Below, one piece after another: positions 35,678 to 43,532 of a stretch of DNA of 64,000 nt. A model generated the notes under the pieces. The model did no database searches. It saw only the letters and a list, made by a program, of their open reading frames with translations, and was not told where the DNA came from. The position numbers and the translations under genes are program-made. Numbering within the stretch: the first letter of the stretch is position 1; every line of letters starts with the position of its first letter. This DNA is from Pseudomonadota bacterium. Its GTDB lineage: Bacteria > Pseudomonadota > Alphaproteobacteria > Acetobacterales > Acetobacteraceae. The stretch lies in assembly GCA_021845985.1 (NCBI GenBank), contig JAJZES010000034.1, forward strand, positions 49,484-113,483. The letters are read 5' to 3'.

Positions 35678-36349
35678 CTATGGCGTGCGAGACTGAAACG
35701 CGCGGACGAGCCGGGCGAAGTCGGGCGCCACGACGGGAGGCGCCTCATCATCCGGCTCGCCGCCGTCTTCTATCAGCCCGGCGCCTGCGCCCACTGCGGG
35801 AGAGCGAGCGGTGTCCGCGTCAAGCGTGATGACGCGCTCCGTGCGCCCGCCGGAGAAATGGATGTTGAGGGTGAAGGGCTGCCCATCGCCCACGCCCTGC
35901 GCCTTCTGCGGCGCGTAGCCGCCGACGCCGCCTATCTTGGCGCGCACCTCGGCCGCGCGGAGTTGTTGTGCCGACAGCGCCGATACCGCGAGCCGCTGGT
36001 TGTCCTGCTCCGCCGCCCCGGCGGTGCGTTCCAGCCGCTCATGCACCTTGCGCAGATCCGCGACGATGCCGGCCAGAGCGACAAAGGCCGAGGGATCGCC
36101 CGCCTCGGCGGCGGCCATCACCTGCGCGCGCTGCTCAAGCGCATCACGGCCCTTTCCGGCGGCTTCGGCGAGGGCTTTGGCCGGCGCCACGACATGCGCC
36201 CGACGATGGCGCGAGACGGCCATCCGATGCAGGCCGCCGCCGAGCCGGTCGGCAATCGCCTGATCGGTCGCACCGGCCGCGATCATCTCGGCCGCAAGCC
36301 GCGCCTTATCGGTACTACAGCAGATGGAACAAGGCCGGCCGGTGCTCAT
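35678..36349 (-). CDS. HTH protein with CxxC motif, possibly small terminase subunit-like
   Basis: The 223-residue protein starts with GRPCSICCSTDKARLAAEM, a cysteine pair before a homeodomain-like helix-turn-helix (DQAIADRLGGGLHRMAVSRHRRAH). Next comes a long helical region (about residues 60-130) and a variable C-terminus. This architecture is common in proteins of alphaproteobacterial prophages. Small terminase subunits combine an HTH with a coiled coil, and satellites often encode their own to redirect packaging, so that role is possible but unproven. It is the only minus-strand gene of the element. The start at 36349 is chosen so that the CxxC block is at the N-terminus. Confidence 0.55.
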   Translation of the reverse strand: MSTGRPCSICCSTDKARLAAEMIAAGATDQAIADRLGGGLHRMAVSRHRRAHVVAPAKALAEAAGKGRDALEQRAQVMAAAEAGDPSAFVALAGIVADLRKVHERLERTAGAAEQDNQRLAVSALSAQQLRAAEVRAKIGGVGGYAPQKAQGVGDGQPFTLNIHFSGGRTERVITLDADTARSPAVGAGAGLIEDGGEPDDEAPPVVAPDFARLVRAFQSRTP

Positions 36350-36628
36350 GGAAGTTATCCCTGCGATATTGCTGGGGAACGGATAGCACGAAACATGAAC
36401 ACGCGCACGATATGGTTGCACGAAATTGCCGGCGCTGAGCCTTCTGCACCTCCCCGCGGTGGCGCGTGACCGCCCGTGTGACTGCCGACGCTCCGGCCTT
36501 CAGGGTGACGCCGCTTCCTGGAAGCCCCGAACACCCCGGCGGCATGGAAGATTTGCGATGCGCGCTTGCCGGAACGGTTCCGGGAGGCGCATGATGCCCT
36601 GCTACGTCAGCAGAAGGTGAGGATCACG

Positions 36629-36889
36629 ATGATAAGCCTTCGCCGGACGGCCGCTCTTGCGGTCCTGTTCACGTCGCTGGCGCTGGCCCCGGCGCACGCG
36701 CAGCTCGGCCTCGCCAACCAGATGACGCCGGGTTACGTGGTTGTGCCATCGCCCGTCTTCCCCAACTACGCGCCCACCTACCGGGCGCCGAGCTACGGCC
36801 CCCCGCCTGCCTATATGACTGGCGTACCGCCGCAGTACTACCAGTCGGGCGGCGGGATGGCGGGCAGCACGTTCGATCCGGGAGATTAA
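36629..36889 (+). CDS. Small exported Pro/Tyr-rich protein
   Basis: The 86-residue precursor has a clear signal peptide (about residues 1-24, ending PAHA). The short mature part is rich in Pro, Tyr and Gly (PNYAPTYRAPSYGPPPAYM). An AGGTGAGG ribosome-binding site precedes the ATG. It has no cysteines or known motif, and the composition suggests an unstructured periplasmic or surface peptide. It lies 9 bases before the ClpP-like gene and is probably co-transcribed. The 279-base gap to the divergent HTH gene must hold both promoters. Confidence 0.6.
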   Translation: MISLRRTAALAVLFTSLALAPAHAQLGLANQMTPGYVVVPSPVFPNYAPTYRAPSYGPPPAYMTGVPPQYYQSGGGMAGSTFDPGD

Positions 36890-36898
36890 TAGGGCAGC

Positions 36899-38107
36899 AT
36901 GATGCCATTCTCCAATTATAGTGTACTGCCAGGATGGACCATTCCCAGACAAATAATCTATGACTTCGCGTTTGTTTTTACTACATTGTTTATTACCTGC
37001 GGGGCACCCCCTGCGTCGGGGGAAAATTTCGCGGCGGTCCTTCCGCGATATGGCGGTCCCCAGATGGCGCTCATGATCCAAGGCGAGATTGTCGCCGGCG
37101 ACGCCCGCCGGATGGTGGCTGCCCTCGATACGGTTGAAGGGCATTACACCGACCATCGGCTGCGAGCGGTTGTGCTTGACTCGGTCGGTGGGCTTGTCGG
37201 CGAGGCCGAGCAGATGGCCAGAGCTATCCGCTCCCGCGGCCTTGTCACAGCCGTTCCTGACGGTGCGCAGTGCATGTCCTCTTGCGTTCTGCTGTTTGCG
37301 GCTGGTTCCCGAAAGATCGCGTCTGACGGTGCCTTCATGGGAGTGCATGGGGTGGCCGATGGCAACGGAGAGCAATCCGACGGGGCGCTCGCGATTACGA
37401 CAGAACTGGCCAAAATATATGCTGCCTACGGTGTGCCTGCGTCAGTCATTGGACGCATGGTCGTGACCCCTCCAGAAGCGATTGCATATCTTACAGGCGA
37501 AGAAATCAAAATGTTCCCGTGGGGCACAGTTATGCCACGCCTCCAATCAGATGAGGTTCCTTACGCTTTGGCCGGCCTGGATTTTCAGCTTCGGCAATTC
37601 GACCCGCCCCGGGTGGCCTATGAATATCAAAAGGCCGGGCCGGCGCTACCCACGCCGGTCCCTCCGCCGGATACATTCATCTCAGCACCACCGCACACTC
37701 CTGAATTGGTTCGTGAAGCAACCGATTTCTCGACAGGCTACGCCTACGGAGAGTCGATAGGAGACGGGGCCAATTGCAACCGATCTGGGGGATACTGGCA
37801 TAGCGGATGCCTCGCAGGCAGCTATGAACGCGAGAAATTCGATCCTCCTGCAGGGTGCGTCGCACGGGCGAACCGCAATCCCGATCCACGTCTTGCGGCG
37901 TTCGGCCGAGAGATGTGCCAGGGCGCGGCACCGGCATCCCGCGAAAAGCCCTCTGTAGCCACTTATGTCGGGGCATGGTTGGCGGCCTACGACCGAGCGT
38001 ACACGACGAAGGCACGCGGAGGTGATTGCGGCAATGGTGCCTCCCCGGACAACGACGGTTGCCGTGCTGGAGCCGCAGCATGGCCGCGGACTGAGAGCGA
38101 ACGCTGA
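36899..38107 (+). CDS. Periplasmic ClpP/crotonase-fold protein (COG3904-like) of the island
   Basis: The 402-residue protein has an N-terminal hydrophobic segment (about residues 20-40) consistent with export. A ClpP/SppA-like fold follows at about 55-200: RAVVLDSVGGLVGEAEQMA matches the SPGG-like strand, and QCMSSCVLLFAAGSRKIA matches the Cys-flanked serine motif of COG3904 proteins. The C-terminal 190 residues are Pro/Cys-rich without a known domain. COG3904 proteins are common but uncharacterised, and protease activity is inferred from the fold. Base composition is visibly lower in GC than the chromosome, supporting foreign origin. Confidence 0.65.
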   Translation: MMPFSNYSVLPGWTIPRQIIYDFAFVFTTLFITCGAPPASGENFAAVLPRYGGPQMALMIQGEIVAGDARRMVAALDTVEGHYTDHRLRAVVLDSVGGLVGEAEQMARAIRSRGLVTAVPDGAQCMSSCVLLFAAGSRKIASDGAFMGVHGVADGNGEQSDGALAITTELAKIYAAYGVPASVIGRMVVTPPEAIAYLTGEEIKMFPWGTVMPRLQSDEVPYALAGLDFQLRQFDPPRVAYEYQKAGPALPTPVPPPDTFISAPPHTPELVREATDFSTGYAYGESIGDGANCNRSGGYWHSGCLAGSYEREKFDPPAGCVARANRNPDPRLAAFGREMCQGAAPASREKPSVATYVGAWLAAYDRAYTTKARGGDCGNGASPDNDGCRAGAAAWPRTESER

Positions 38108-38411
38108 GTTGTGCCGTTACGGTATTGCAAGTGGTGGCAAGGAACGAAACCCGGAAGACAATGCCCATCTGAGCGCATAGGGCAACCGGCCGGCCGGTGG
38201 CGGGGTGGCTTGGACAGCACTCCCCGCCGGGGGGCATTGGGGCATGCTGCCCGGCCGCGAACCGCCGCAAGCGCCACGACATGCACCCAGCACTCGCGCG
38301 GCAACCTGCCATCAGTCTACGCAATGGAATACATTATTAGTAATATATAAATACTACGGTAGTATATCAACCTTGAAACAAAACCTCCACGCTACTGTGT
38401 AATTAACGGCA
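38108..38411. promoter_or_regulatory. AT-rich gene-free interval with palindromes
   Basis: The 304 bases after the ClpP-like gene end in a strongly AT-rich patch (38320-38410), unlike the rest of the window. It holds ATACTACGGTAGTAT (38351-38365), a 15-base palindrome containing the CTACGGTAG variant of the element's recurring motif, and TATTAGTAATA (38335-38345). These look like operator and promoter sites for the 38412 gene. No coding signal was seen. Confidence 0.5.
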
Positions 38412-38759
38412 ATGGGGTTTATCGTGGGTAATGTGGTTGGACTTTCGCTGCGCGGCATGGCGGGCGATCTTGACATGAAGATGGAACTCGCTGCCCTCAT
38501 GGTGGGGGTGCATACGCTGCTCGCCACGATTGGCACGCTGGCGCCCGACGCGACGGCGGAGATCACGCTCAACGACGAACGGCGCCTGATCACCAAGGCC
38601 GAGGGGATGGAATTGGCGCAGGACATGCTGCGCCAGCGGGAGGAACGCCTCGCGGTCATCGGGGACCGCGCGGCGCGGCAACTACTCGCCGAGGTGGAAG
38701 GGCCTTCGGCCTCGCATGCCAAGCTGAGGGCGTCATCCGTGAAGTCGCGCGCCGCATAG
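38412..38759 (+). CDS. Hypothetical protein at the island's right end
   Basis: The 115-residue protein is not recognised. It is mostly helical, with an amphipathic or hydrophobic stretch at residues 25-45 (LAALMVGVHTLLATIGTLAP) and a charged helix from residue 60. No ribosome-binding site is obvious. The upstream AT-rich patch with a CTACGGTAG palindrome suggests regulation together with alpA. Beyond its stop come about 160 bases without features, then the arm-type sites and att core. Confidence 0.45.
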   Translation: MGFIVGNVVGLSLRGMAGDLDMKMELAALMVGVHTLLATIGTLAPDATAEITLNDERRLITKAEGMELAQDMLRQREERLAVIGDRAARQLLAEVEGPSASHAKLRASSVKSRAA

Positions 38760-38918
38760 AGAGGGCCACCCGCAAGCGCAGGCGCGCGACGTAGCGGCGC
38801 CGGCCGGAGTAACCTGTCTCGCCATTGAGCAGCAGTCGGCGGGGCGGTCCGTCACATGCGGGCCATCCTGCAAGGCGCCATTAATCGGGCCGTCTGCTAC
38901 CCGCATCGGCTCCGTCGT

Positions 38919-38956
38919 GCTTCCAGGGCGCTTCCAGATGGCGGAGCCGTGGAAGC
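38919..38956. promoter_or_regulatory. Integrase arm-type sites, right end (GCTTCCA repeats)
   Basis: GCTTCCA occurs at 38919-38925 and 38930-38936, 11 bases apart, and in reverse (TGGAAGC) at 38950-38956. This is the same heptamer and spacing as at the left end. The cluster ends 28 bases from the att core. Confidence 0.6.
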
Positions 38957-38983
38957 GCCATTTCCATAATCCGCTGATTTAAT

Positions 38984-39032
38984 TGGTCGGAGCGGCGGGA
39001 TTCGAACCCACGACCCCCAGTCCCCCAGACTG
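38984..39032. repeat. att core, copy within the intact tRNA
   Basis: These 49 bases are identical to 28690-28738 and form the 3' part of tRNA-Pro(GGG), from the anticodon arm to CCA. The crossover must lie within them. Because the copy restores a complete tRNA, integration leaves the host gene functional. Confidence 0.92.
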
Positions 39033-39060
39033 ATGCGCTACCAGGCTGCGCTACGCTCCG
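38984..39060 (-). tRNA. tRNA-Pro (anticodon GGG)
   Basis: The 77-base gene includes an encoded CCA. The acceptor stem pairs CGGAGCG with CGCTCCG, with an A discriminator base. The D arm contains AGCGCAGCCTGGTAGCGC, the anticodon loop is CTGGGGG (anticodon GGG), and the T arm contains GGTTCGAATCC. It is the attachment site of the adjoining island. Confidence 0.95.
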
Positions 39061-39164
39061 ACCGGGCCTTTCTAGCCGGCTCCGGGCGGCGCCGCAATGT
39101 GCCCGGCTGGTCAACCGGCCGGGCCGACGCTAGCCTCCGCCGCCGCGACGAGAGGGGAAACGTC

Positions 39165-39944
39165 ATGCCGCGCCTGGCTGCCAACCTGTCGATGATGTTC
39201 AACGAGGTGCCGTTCCTCGACCGCTTCGCCGCCGCCGCCGGCGCCGGCTTCAAGGCCGTCGAGTTTCTGTTTCCCTACGACCATCCCGCCGCCGAACTGC
39301 GCCGCCGGCTCGATGGCGAGGGATTGACCCAGGCGCTGTTCAACGCCCCGCCCGGCGACTGGGCCGCCGGCGAACGCGGCATCGCCAGCCTGCCGGGACG
39401 CCAGATCGCGTTCCGCGAGTCGATCCATCGCGCCCTCGACTATGCCGCGGCGCTCGATTGCCGGCTGGTCCACGTCATGGCCGGCATCCCGCCCGCCGGC
39501 ACCCCGCCGGTCACCGCCGCGGCGGTTTACGCCGCCAACCTCGCCTGGGCCGCCGAACAGGCGCTTTCCGCCGGCCGCATGCTGGTGATCGAGCCGATCA
39601 ACCATCGCGACATGCCGGGCTTTCATCTCAACACCGTCGAACAGGGCGCCGCGGTGATCGAGGCGATCGGGCGCGACCGGCTCGGCCTGCAATTCGACAT
39701 CTATCACTGCCAGATCACCGAGGGCGATGTCGCCCGGCGGCTCGAAGCGCTGATCGCGATCACCGAGCATATCCAGATCGCCGACGTGCCCGAGCGGCAC
39801 GAGCCGGGCACCGGCGAGCTGAACTTCCCCTATCTGCTCGGGCGCATCGACGCGCTCGGCTATCGCGGCTGGGTCGGCTGCGAATACCGCCCCGCCGCCG
39901 ACACCATCGCCGGCCTCGGCTGGCGCGCCGCCTGCGGCCTCTGA
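39165..39944 (+). CDS. hyi: Hydroxypyruvate isomerase
   Basis: The 259-residue TIM-barrel protein of the AP endonuclease-2/xylose isomerase superfamily interconverts hydroxypyruvate and tartronate semialdehyde in glyoxylate use. Family segments include [43 protein letters not shown] (metal-binding Glu) and [14 protein letters not shown]. An AGAGGGGAA ribosome-binding site precedes the ATG at 39165. It is followed 19 bases later by glxR, its usual partner. Glyoxylate carboligase (gcl), normally in the same cluster, is not in the window. Confidence 0.92.
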   Translation: MPRLAANLSMMFNEVPFLDRFAAAAGAGFKAVEFLFPYDHPAAELRRRLDGEGLTQALFNAPPGDWAAGERGIASLPGRQIAFRESIHRALDYAAALDCRLVHVMAGIPPAGTPPVTAAAVYAANLAWAAEQALSAGRMLVIEPINHRDMPGFHLNTVEQGAAVIEAIGRDRLGLQFDIYHCQITEGDVARRLEALIAITEHIQIADVPERHEPGTGELNFPYLLGRIDALGYRGWVGCEYRPAADTIAGLGWRAACGL

Positions 39945-39963
39945 CCTCAAGGGAACCCCACGC

Positions 39964-40839
39964 ATGCAGATCGGATTCATCGGCCTTGGCATCATGGGCC
40001 GCCCGATGGCCCTCAACCTCAAGGCGGCCGGCCACACGCTGATCGTTCCCGACCGCAAGAGCCTGAGCGACGACCTGCGCGAGGCGGCGAGCGTCGTCGG
40101 CGACGCCGCCGCCGTCGCCGAGGCGGCGGAGGTGGTGATCCTGATGCTGCCCGACACCCCCGACGTGGAGCGGGTGCTGTTCGGCGCCCACGGCGTCGCC
40201 GAGGGGCTGACCGCGGGCAAGCTGATCATCGACATGTCGTCGATCAGCCCGATCGCCACCAAGGGCTTCGCCGCGCGCATCAATGCGCTCGGCTGCGTCT
40301 ATCTCGATGCGCCGGTGTCGGGCGGCGAGGTCGGCGCCAAGGCCGCCACGCTGACCATCATGGTCGGCGGACCCGAGGCGGCGTTCGCGCGCGCCCGCCC
40401 GCTGTTCGAGGTGATGGGCAAGAACATCACCCTGGTCGGCGCGGAAAACGGCGACGGCCAGACCTGCAAGGTCGCCAACCAGATCATCGTCGCGCTGACC
40501 ATTCAGGCGGTCGGCGAGGCGCTGACCTTCGCGCGCAAGGCCGGCGCCGACCCGGCACGGGTGCGCCAGGCGCTGATGGGCGGCTTCGCATCCTCGCGCA
40601 TCCTGGAGGTGCATGGCGAGCGGATGATCAACCACAGCTTCGCCCCCGGCTTTCGCATTCGGCTGCATCAGAAGGATCTCAGCCTCGCCCTGTCGGCGGC
40701 ACGCGAGATGGGCATGGCGCTGCCCAATACCGCAGTGGCGCAGCAGATGTTCTCGACCGTGGTGGCACAGGGCGGCGCCGATCTCGATCATTCGGCGCTG
40801 ATCCGCGCCATCGAGCGGATGGCCGGGATGCCCGACTGA
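39964..40839 (+). CDS. glxR: 2-hydroxy-3-oxopropionate (tartronate semialdehyde) reductase
   Basis: The 291-residue enzyme reduces tartronate semialdehyde to D-glycerate with NAD(P)H. It shows the Rossmann start IGFIGLGIMGRPMALNL, the substrate-binding DAPVSGGEVGA near residue 115 and the catalytic lysine in CKVANQII near 171. The C-terminal helical domain with HQKDLSLAL completes the beta-hydroxyacid dehydrogenase fold. It pairs with hyi for assimilation of glyoxylate or hydroxypyruvate. Confidence 0.92.
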   Translation: MQIGFIGLGIMGRPMALNLKAAGHTLIVPDRKSLSDDLREAASVVGDAAAVAEAAEVVILMLPDTPDVERVLFGAHGVAEGLTAGKLIIDMSSISPIATKGFAARINALGCVYLDAPVSGGEVGAKAATLTIMVGGPEAAFARARPLFEVMGKNITLVGAENGDGQTCKVANQIIVALTIQAVGEALTFARKAGADPARVRQALMGGFASSRILEVHGERMINHSFAPGFRIRLHQKDLSLALSAAREMGMALPNTAVAQQMFSTVVAQGGADLDHSALIRAIERMAGMPD

Positions 40840-40947
40840 CCGCTCACGGGGTTGTGTGCCGGCCGACCAGCGCAATAGGATGGCGGTCGGATCGAATGTG
40901 AGACGCCTCTCGCCGTTCGGTCCGCCAGCACGCGGGGCGATCGGCAT

Positions 40948-41829
40948 ATGCGGTTCAGCGACATCGGGCAGCAGCTCCGGGCCTATCGGCTGGAATCGGG
41001 GCTGCGGGCGGAGGACATCGCCGGGCGGCTCGGCGTCTCGCGCGCGGCGCTGTACCGCTATGAGAAGGGCGAGGTCATCAAGCTCGACACGGTGCAGCGG
41101 CTGGCCGAACTGCTGCAGATTTCGCCGCTGTCGCTGCTCGGCATCGGGGTCGAATACTATAGCCGTCCGGTCGGCTTCTTCGAGCGGCTGCGCCAGTTGG
41201 AGGAGACCGCCGAGCAGATTCTTCAGGTCGATGGTGCGGTCAGCTATCTGATCACGGGCACCGCCTATGACGCCGCCTTCGCCGCGGCGCTGGACGATGC
41301 GGCGGACGCGGCGGGCGAGGCCGCGTCCGGCGTGCGGGCGGCGGCCGAGCAGTTGCTCGGCGTGCTGGCGGCGCGCAAGCGGATGCAGGCGCAACGGCGG
41401 CCGGGCATCATCTGCATCCTCTCAACGGCGCGGCTGGCGGCGTTTCTGCGCCACGGCGTCGGCGCCGACCTCGCCGCCTCGCCGGCGGTGCGCGCCGAGT
41501 GCCGGCGGGCGGCAGCGCAGGAGGTGGCGCGCATCGCCGAGCACATGGCGAGCGAGCCGATGGGGCTGCAATTCGGCCTGCTGGAGACGACCGAGCCGTC
41601 CGCCGCCTTCACCATCCTGCGCGCCCGCGACCGCGCCAGCCTCGCCGTCAACCCGTTCCGCCCCGACAGCCCGCCGCTTGCCGCCGCCGGCGTCGCCATG
41701 ATCACCGTCGCCGAGGAAGCCCTCGCGGCGCATCAGCGCGTCGCCGAGACGCTGTGGCGGGAGGCCAGCAAGGGCGCGCCGGCGGCGGCGCGGCTGCGCG
41801 CGCTGCTGGCCGAGTTCGCCGCGGCGTAG
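40948..41829 (+). CDS. XRE-family transcriptional regulator
   Basis: The 293-residue protein has an N-terminal HTH_XRE domain (about residues 6-62; IGQQLRAYRLESGLRAEDIA and VSRAALYRYEKGEV). The large C-terminal region (about 75-293) has no domain I can name. It is too short and different to be the acyl-CoA-sensing PrpR/RamB regulator. It is convergent with the methylisocitrate lyase gene with no bases between the stop codons, and follows glxR by 108 bases. Target genes are unknown. Confidence 0.8.
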   Translation: MRFSDIGQQLRAYRLESGLRAEDIAGRLGVSRAALYRYEKGEVIKLDTVQRLAELLQISPLSLLGIGVEYYSRPVGFFERLRQLEETAEQILQVDGAVSYLITGTAYDAAFAAALDDAADAAGEAASGVRAAAEQLLGVLAARKRMQAQRRPGIICILSTARLAAFLRHGVGADLAASPAVRAECRRAAAQEVARIAEHMASEPMGLQFGLLETTEPSAAFTILRARDRASLAVNPFRPDSPPLAAAGVAMITVAEEALAAHQRVAETLWREASKGAPAAARLRALLAEFAAA

Positions 41830-42756
41830 CTACACCGCGCGCTGCGGCATCCCCGGCGGCACCACGGTCTGCACGATCGAGGCGTCGAGCGCCTCGTAGT
41901 CGTGGTAGCCGATGGTGGCGTACAGCTCGGCCCGCGTCTGCATCCGCTCGACCATCGCATGGGTGCCGCCGTCGCGGGCGATTGCCGCGTACAGCTCGCT
42001 TTGCGCACGCGCCGCGACGCGCAGCGAGCTGACCGGCCAGATCACCATGCGATAGCCCATCGCGGCGAACTCGTCGGCGGTGAAAAACGGCGTGCGGCCG
42101 AATTCGGTCATGTTGGCGAGCAGCGGCGCCTCCGGCACGCGGCGGGCGAACTCGCGGAACATCTCGGCGGTGGTCAGCGCCTCGGGGAAGATCGCGTCGG
42201 CACCGGCCTCCAGATACAGCTTGGCGCGCGCCACCGCGCCGTCCATGCCCTCGCTCGCCGCCGCGTCGGTGCGCGCGATCAGATAGAGGTGGCACCGCGC
42301 CCGCCGCGCCGCCGCCACCTTGGCTGCCATGTCATGCGCATCGGCCAGCTTCTTGTCGTTGAGATGGCCGCATTTCTTCGGCAGCAACTGATCCTCGATA
42401 TGCACCGCCGCCGCCCCGGCATCCTCGAAGCTGCGCACCATGTGCATGACATTCAGCGCCTCGCCATAGCCGGTGTCGCCATCGACCAGCACCGGCAGGC
42501 CGCTCGCCCGCGCCACCTGGCGGACGAAGAAGCCGACCTCATCGACGGTGATGACGCCGAGATCGGGCAGGCCCATGCTGGCGGTCATCGCCGCGCCGGA
42601 GAGGTAGCAGGCGGAGAACCCGGCGGCCTTGGCCTGCAGCGCCGCCAACCCGTTCTGAGTGCCCGGCAGGCGCAGGATGCCGCCGGCATCGAGCAGGCGG
42701 CGGAAGCGTACACCGGCGGGGTCGGCGGGCAGGTCGTCGGCCAGCAGATAGGTCAT
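41830..42756 (-). CDS. prpB: Methylisocitrate lyase (PrpB-like)
   Basis: The 308-residue enzyme of the isocitrate lyase/PEP mutase family most likely cleaves 2-methylisocitrate to pyruvate and succinate. It has LPGTQNGLAALQAKAAGFSA and the metal-binding DGDTGYGEALN. The signature catalytic loop PKKCGHLNDKK is near residue 125. The loop and overall length favour PrpB over oxaloacetate decarboxylase or phosphonopyruvate hydrolase. prpC and prpD are not adjacent, so a role outside propionate breakdown cannot be excluded. Confidence 0.85.
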   Translation of the reverse strand: MTYLLADDLPADPAGVRFRRLLDAGGILRLPGTQNGLAALQAKAAGFSACYLSGAAMTASMGLPDLGVITVDEVGFFVRQVARASGLPVLVDGDTGYGEALNVMHMVRSFEDAGAAAVHIEDQLLPKKCGHLNDKKLADAHDMAAKVAAARRARCHLYLIARTDAAASEGMDGAVARAKLYLEAGADAIFPEALTTAEMFREFARRVPEAPLLANMTEFGRTPFFTADEFAAMGYRMVIWPVSSLRVAARAQSELYAAIARDGGTHAMVERMQTRAELYATIGYHDYEALDASIVQTVVPPGMPQRAV

Positions 42757-42887
42757 GGCGGGGTCCTCCGTGCTTGGCAGAGATGTAGCGCCGCGCCGCC
42801 GCCCGCGGAACCTGCTGGCGCGCGCCGCATTGACACACGGCCATCCCGCCGTATCACCTGCCGCGGCGCAACGGAGACACGATCCTC

Positions 42888-43532
42888 ATGGACATGACCG
42901 GTGAGCGGCGCATTCCGGCGCCGCGGCAAAAGGTGTGGGCCGCGCTCAACGATCCAGAGGTGCTGAAATCCAGCATCCCAGGGTGTGAAACCCTTGAAAA
43001 GCTTTCCGACAGCGACCTGCGCGCGACCGCCGCGGTAAAGATCGGCCCGATCTCGGCGCGCTTCACCGGCAAGGTGCAGTTGCTCGACCTCGACCCGCCC
43101 GCCGGCTACCGCATCGAGGGCGAGGGCCAGGGCGGCGTCGCCGGCTTCGCCAAGGGCGGCGCCACGGTGCGGCTGGCCGAAGATGGCGCATTCACGCTGC
43201 TCAGCTATACCGTCAAGGCGCAGGTCGGCGGCAAGATCGCCCAGCTCGGCGCGCGGCTGATCGATGCCACCGCCAAGCAGATGGCCGACGCCTTCTTCGA
43301 CCGCTTCGTGGCCGAGGTCGGCGCCACCGCGCCGGCCGAGATCGGCGCCGACGGCGCCGTCGGGGTGATCGCCGCAGCCACCGGCGAGACCGCCGGGCGG
43401 CCGTCGGCGCCGCCGCAGATCAGCCTGCTGAGCCTCATTCCGCGCGAGCCGATGGGGATACCCATTGTCGCCTGGATCGGCGGCATCATCTTCCTGGCCA
43501 TCTTCATCCTGATCTTTGGAAGCTATCTGTAG
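42888..43532 (+). CDS. coxG: CoxG-like SRPBCC membrane-anchor protein
   Basis: The 214-residue protein has an SRPBCC lipid-binding domain (about residues 1-145: MTGERRIPAPRQKVWAALND, SIPGCETLEKLSD, KVQLLDLDPP). A linker and one C-terminal membrane helix follow (about 187-210). CoxG tethers Cox-type hydroxylases to the inner membrane and, in recent work on CO and H2 oxidisers, carries quinone to them. It opens a run of six overlapping genes for enzyme maturation; its stop overlaps the GTG start of the next gene. Confidence 0.9.
   Translation: MDMTGERRIPAPRQKVWAALNDPEVLKSSIPGCETLEKLSDSDLRATAAVKIGPISARFTGKVQLLDLDPPAGYRIEGEGQGGVAGFAKGGATVRLAEDGAFTLLSYTVKAQVGGKIAQLGARLIDATAKQMADAFFDRFVAEVGATAPAEIGADGAVGVIAAATGETAGRPSAPPQISLLSLIPREPMGIPIVAWIGGIIFLAIFILIFGSYL

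Larger units (their letters stand above)
28690..39032. mobile_element. 10.3-kb integrated element in tRNA-Pro(GGG), phage-satellite-like
   Basis: The element is bounded by 49-bp direct repeats identical to the 3' part of tRNA-Pro(GGG), one isolated (28690-28738) and one inside the intact tRNA (38984-39032). It holds a tyrosine integrase, an AlpA-like regulator, a RepB-type primase, a DUF3631 ATPase, a candidate iteron origin, an HTH protein resembling small terminase subunits, two exported proteins and several unknowns. I recognise no capsid, tail, portal, large terminase, relaxase or type IV secretion gene. The int-alpA-primase order is that of Gram-negative PICIs and P4-like satellites. Whether it is mobile now, and what helper it uses, is not known. 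Confidence 0.85.
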
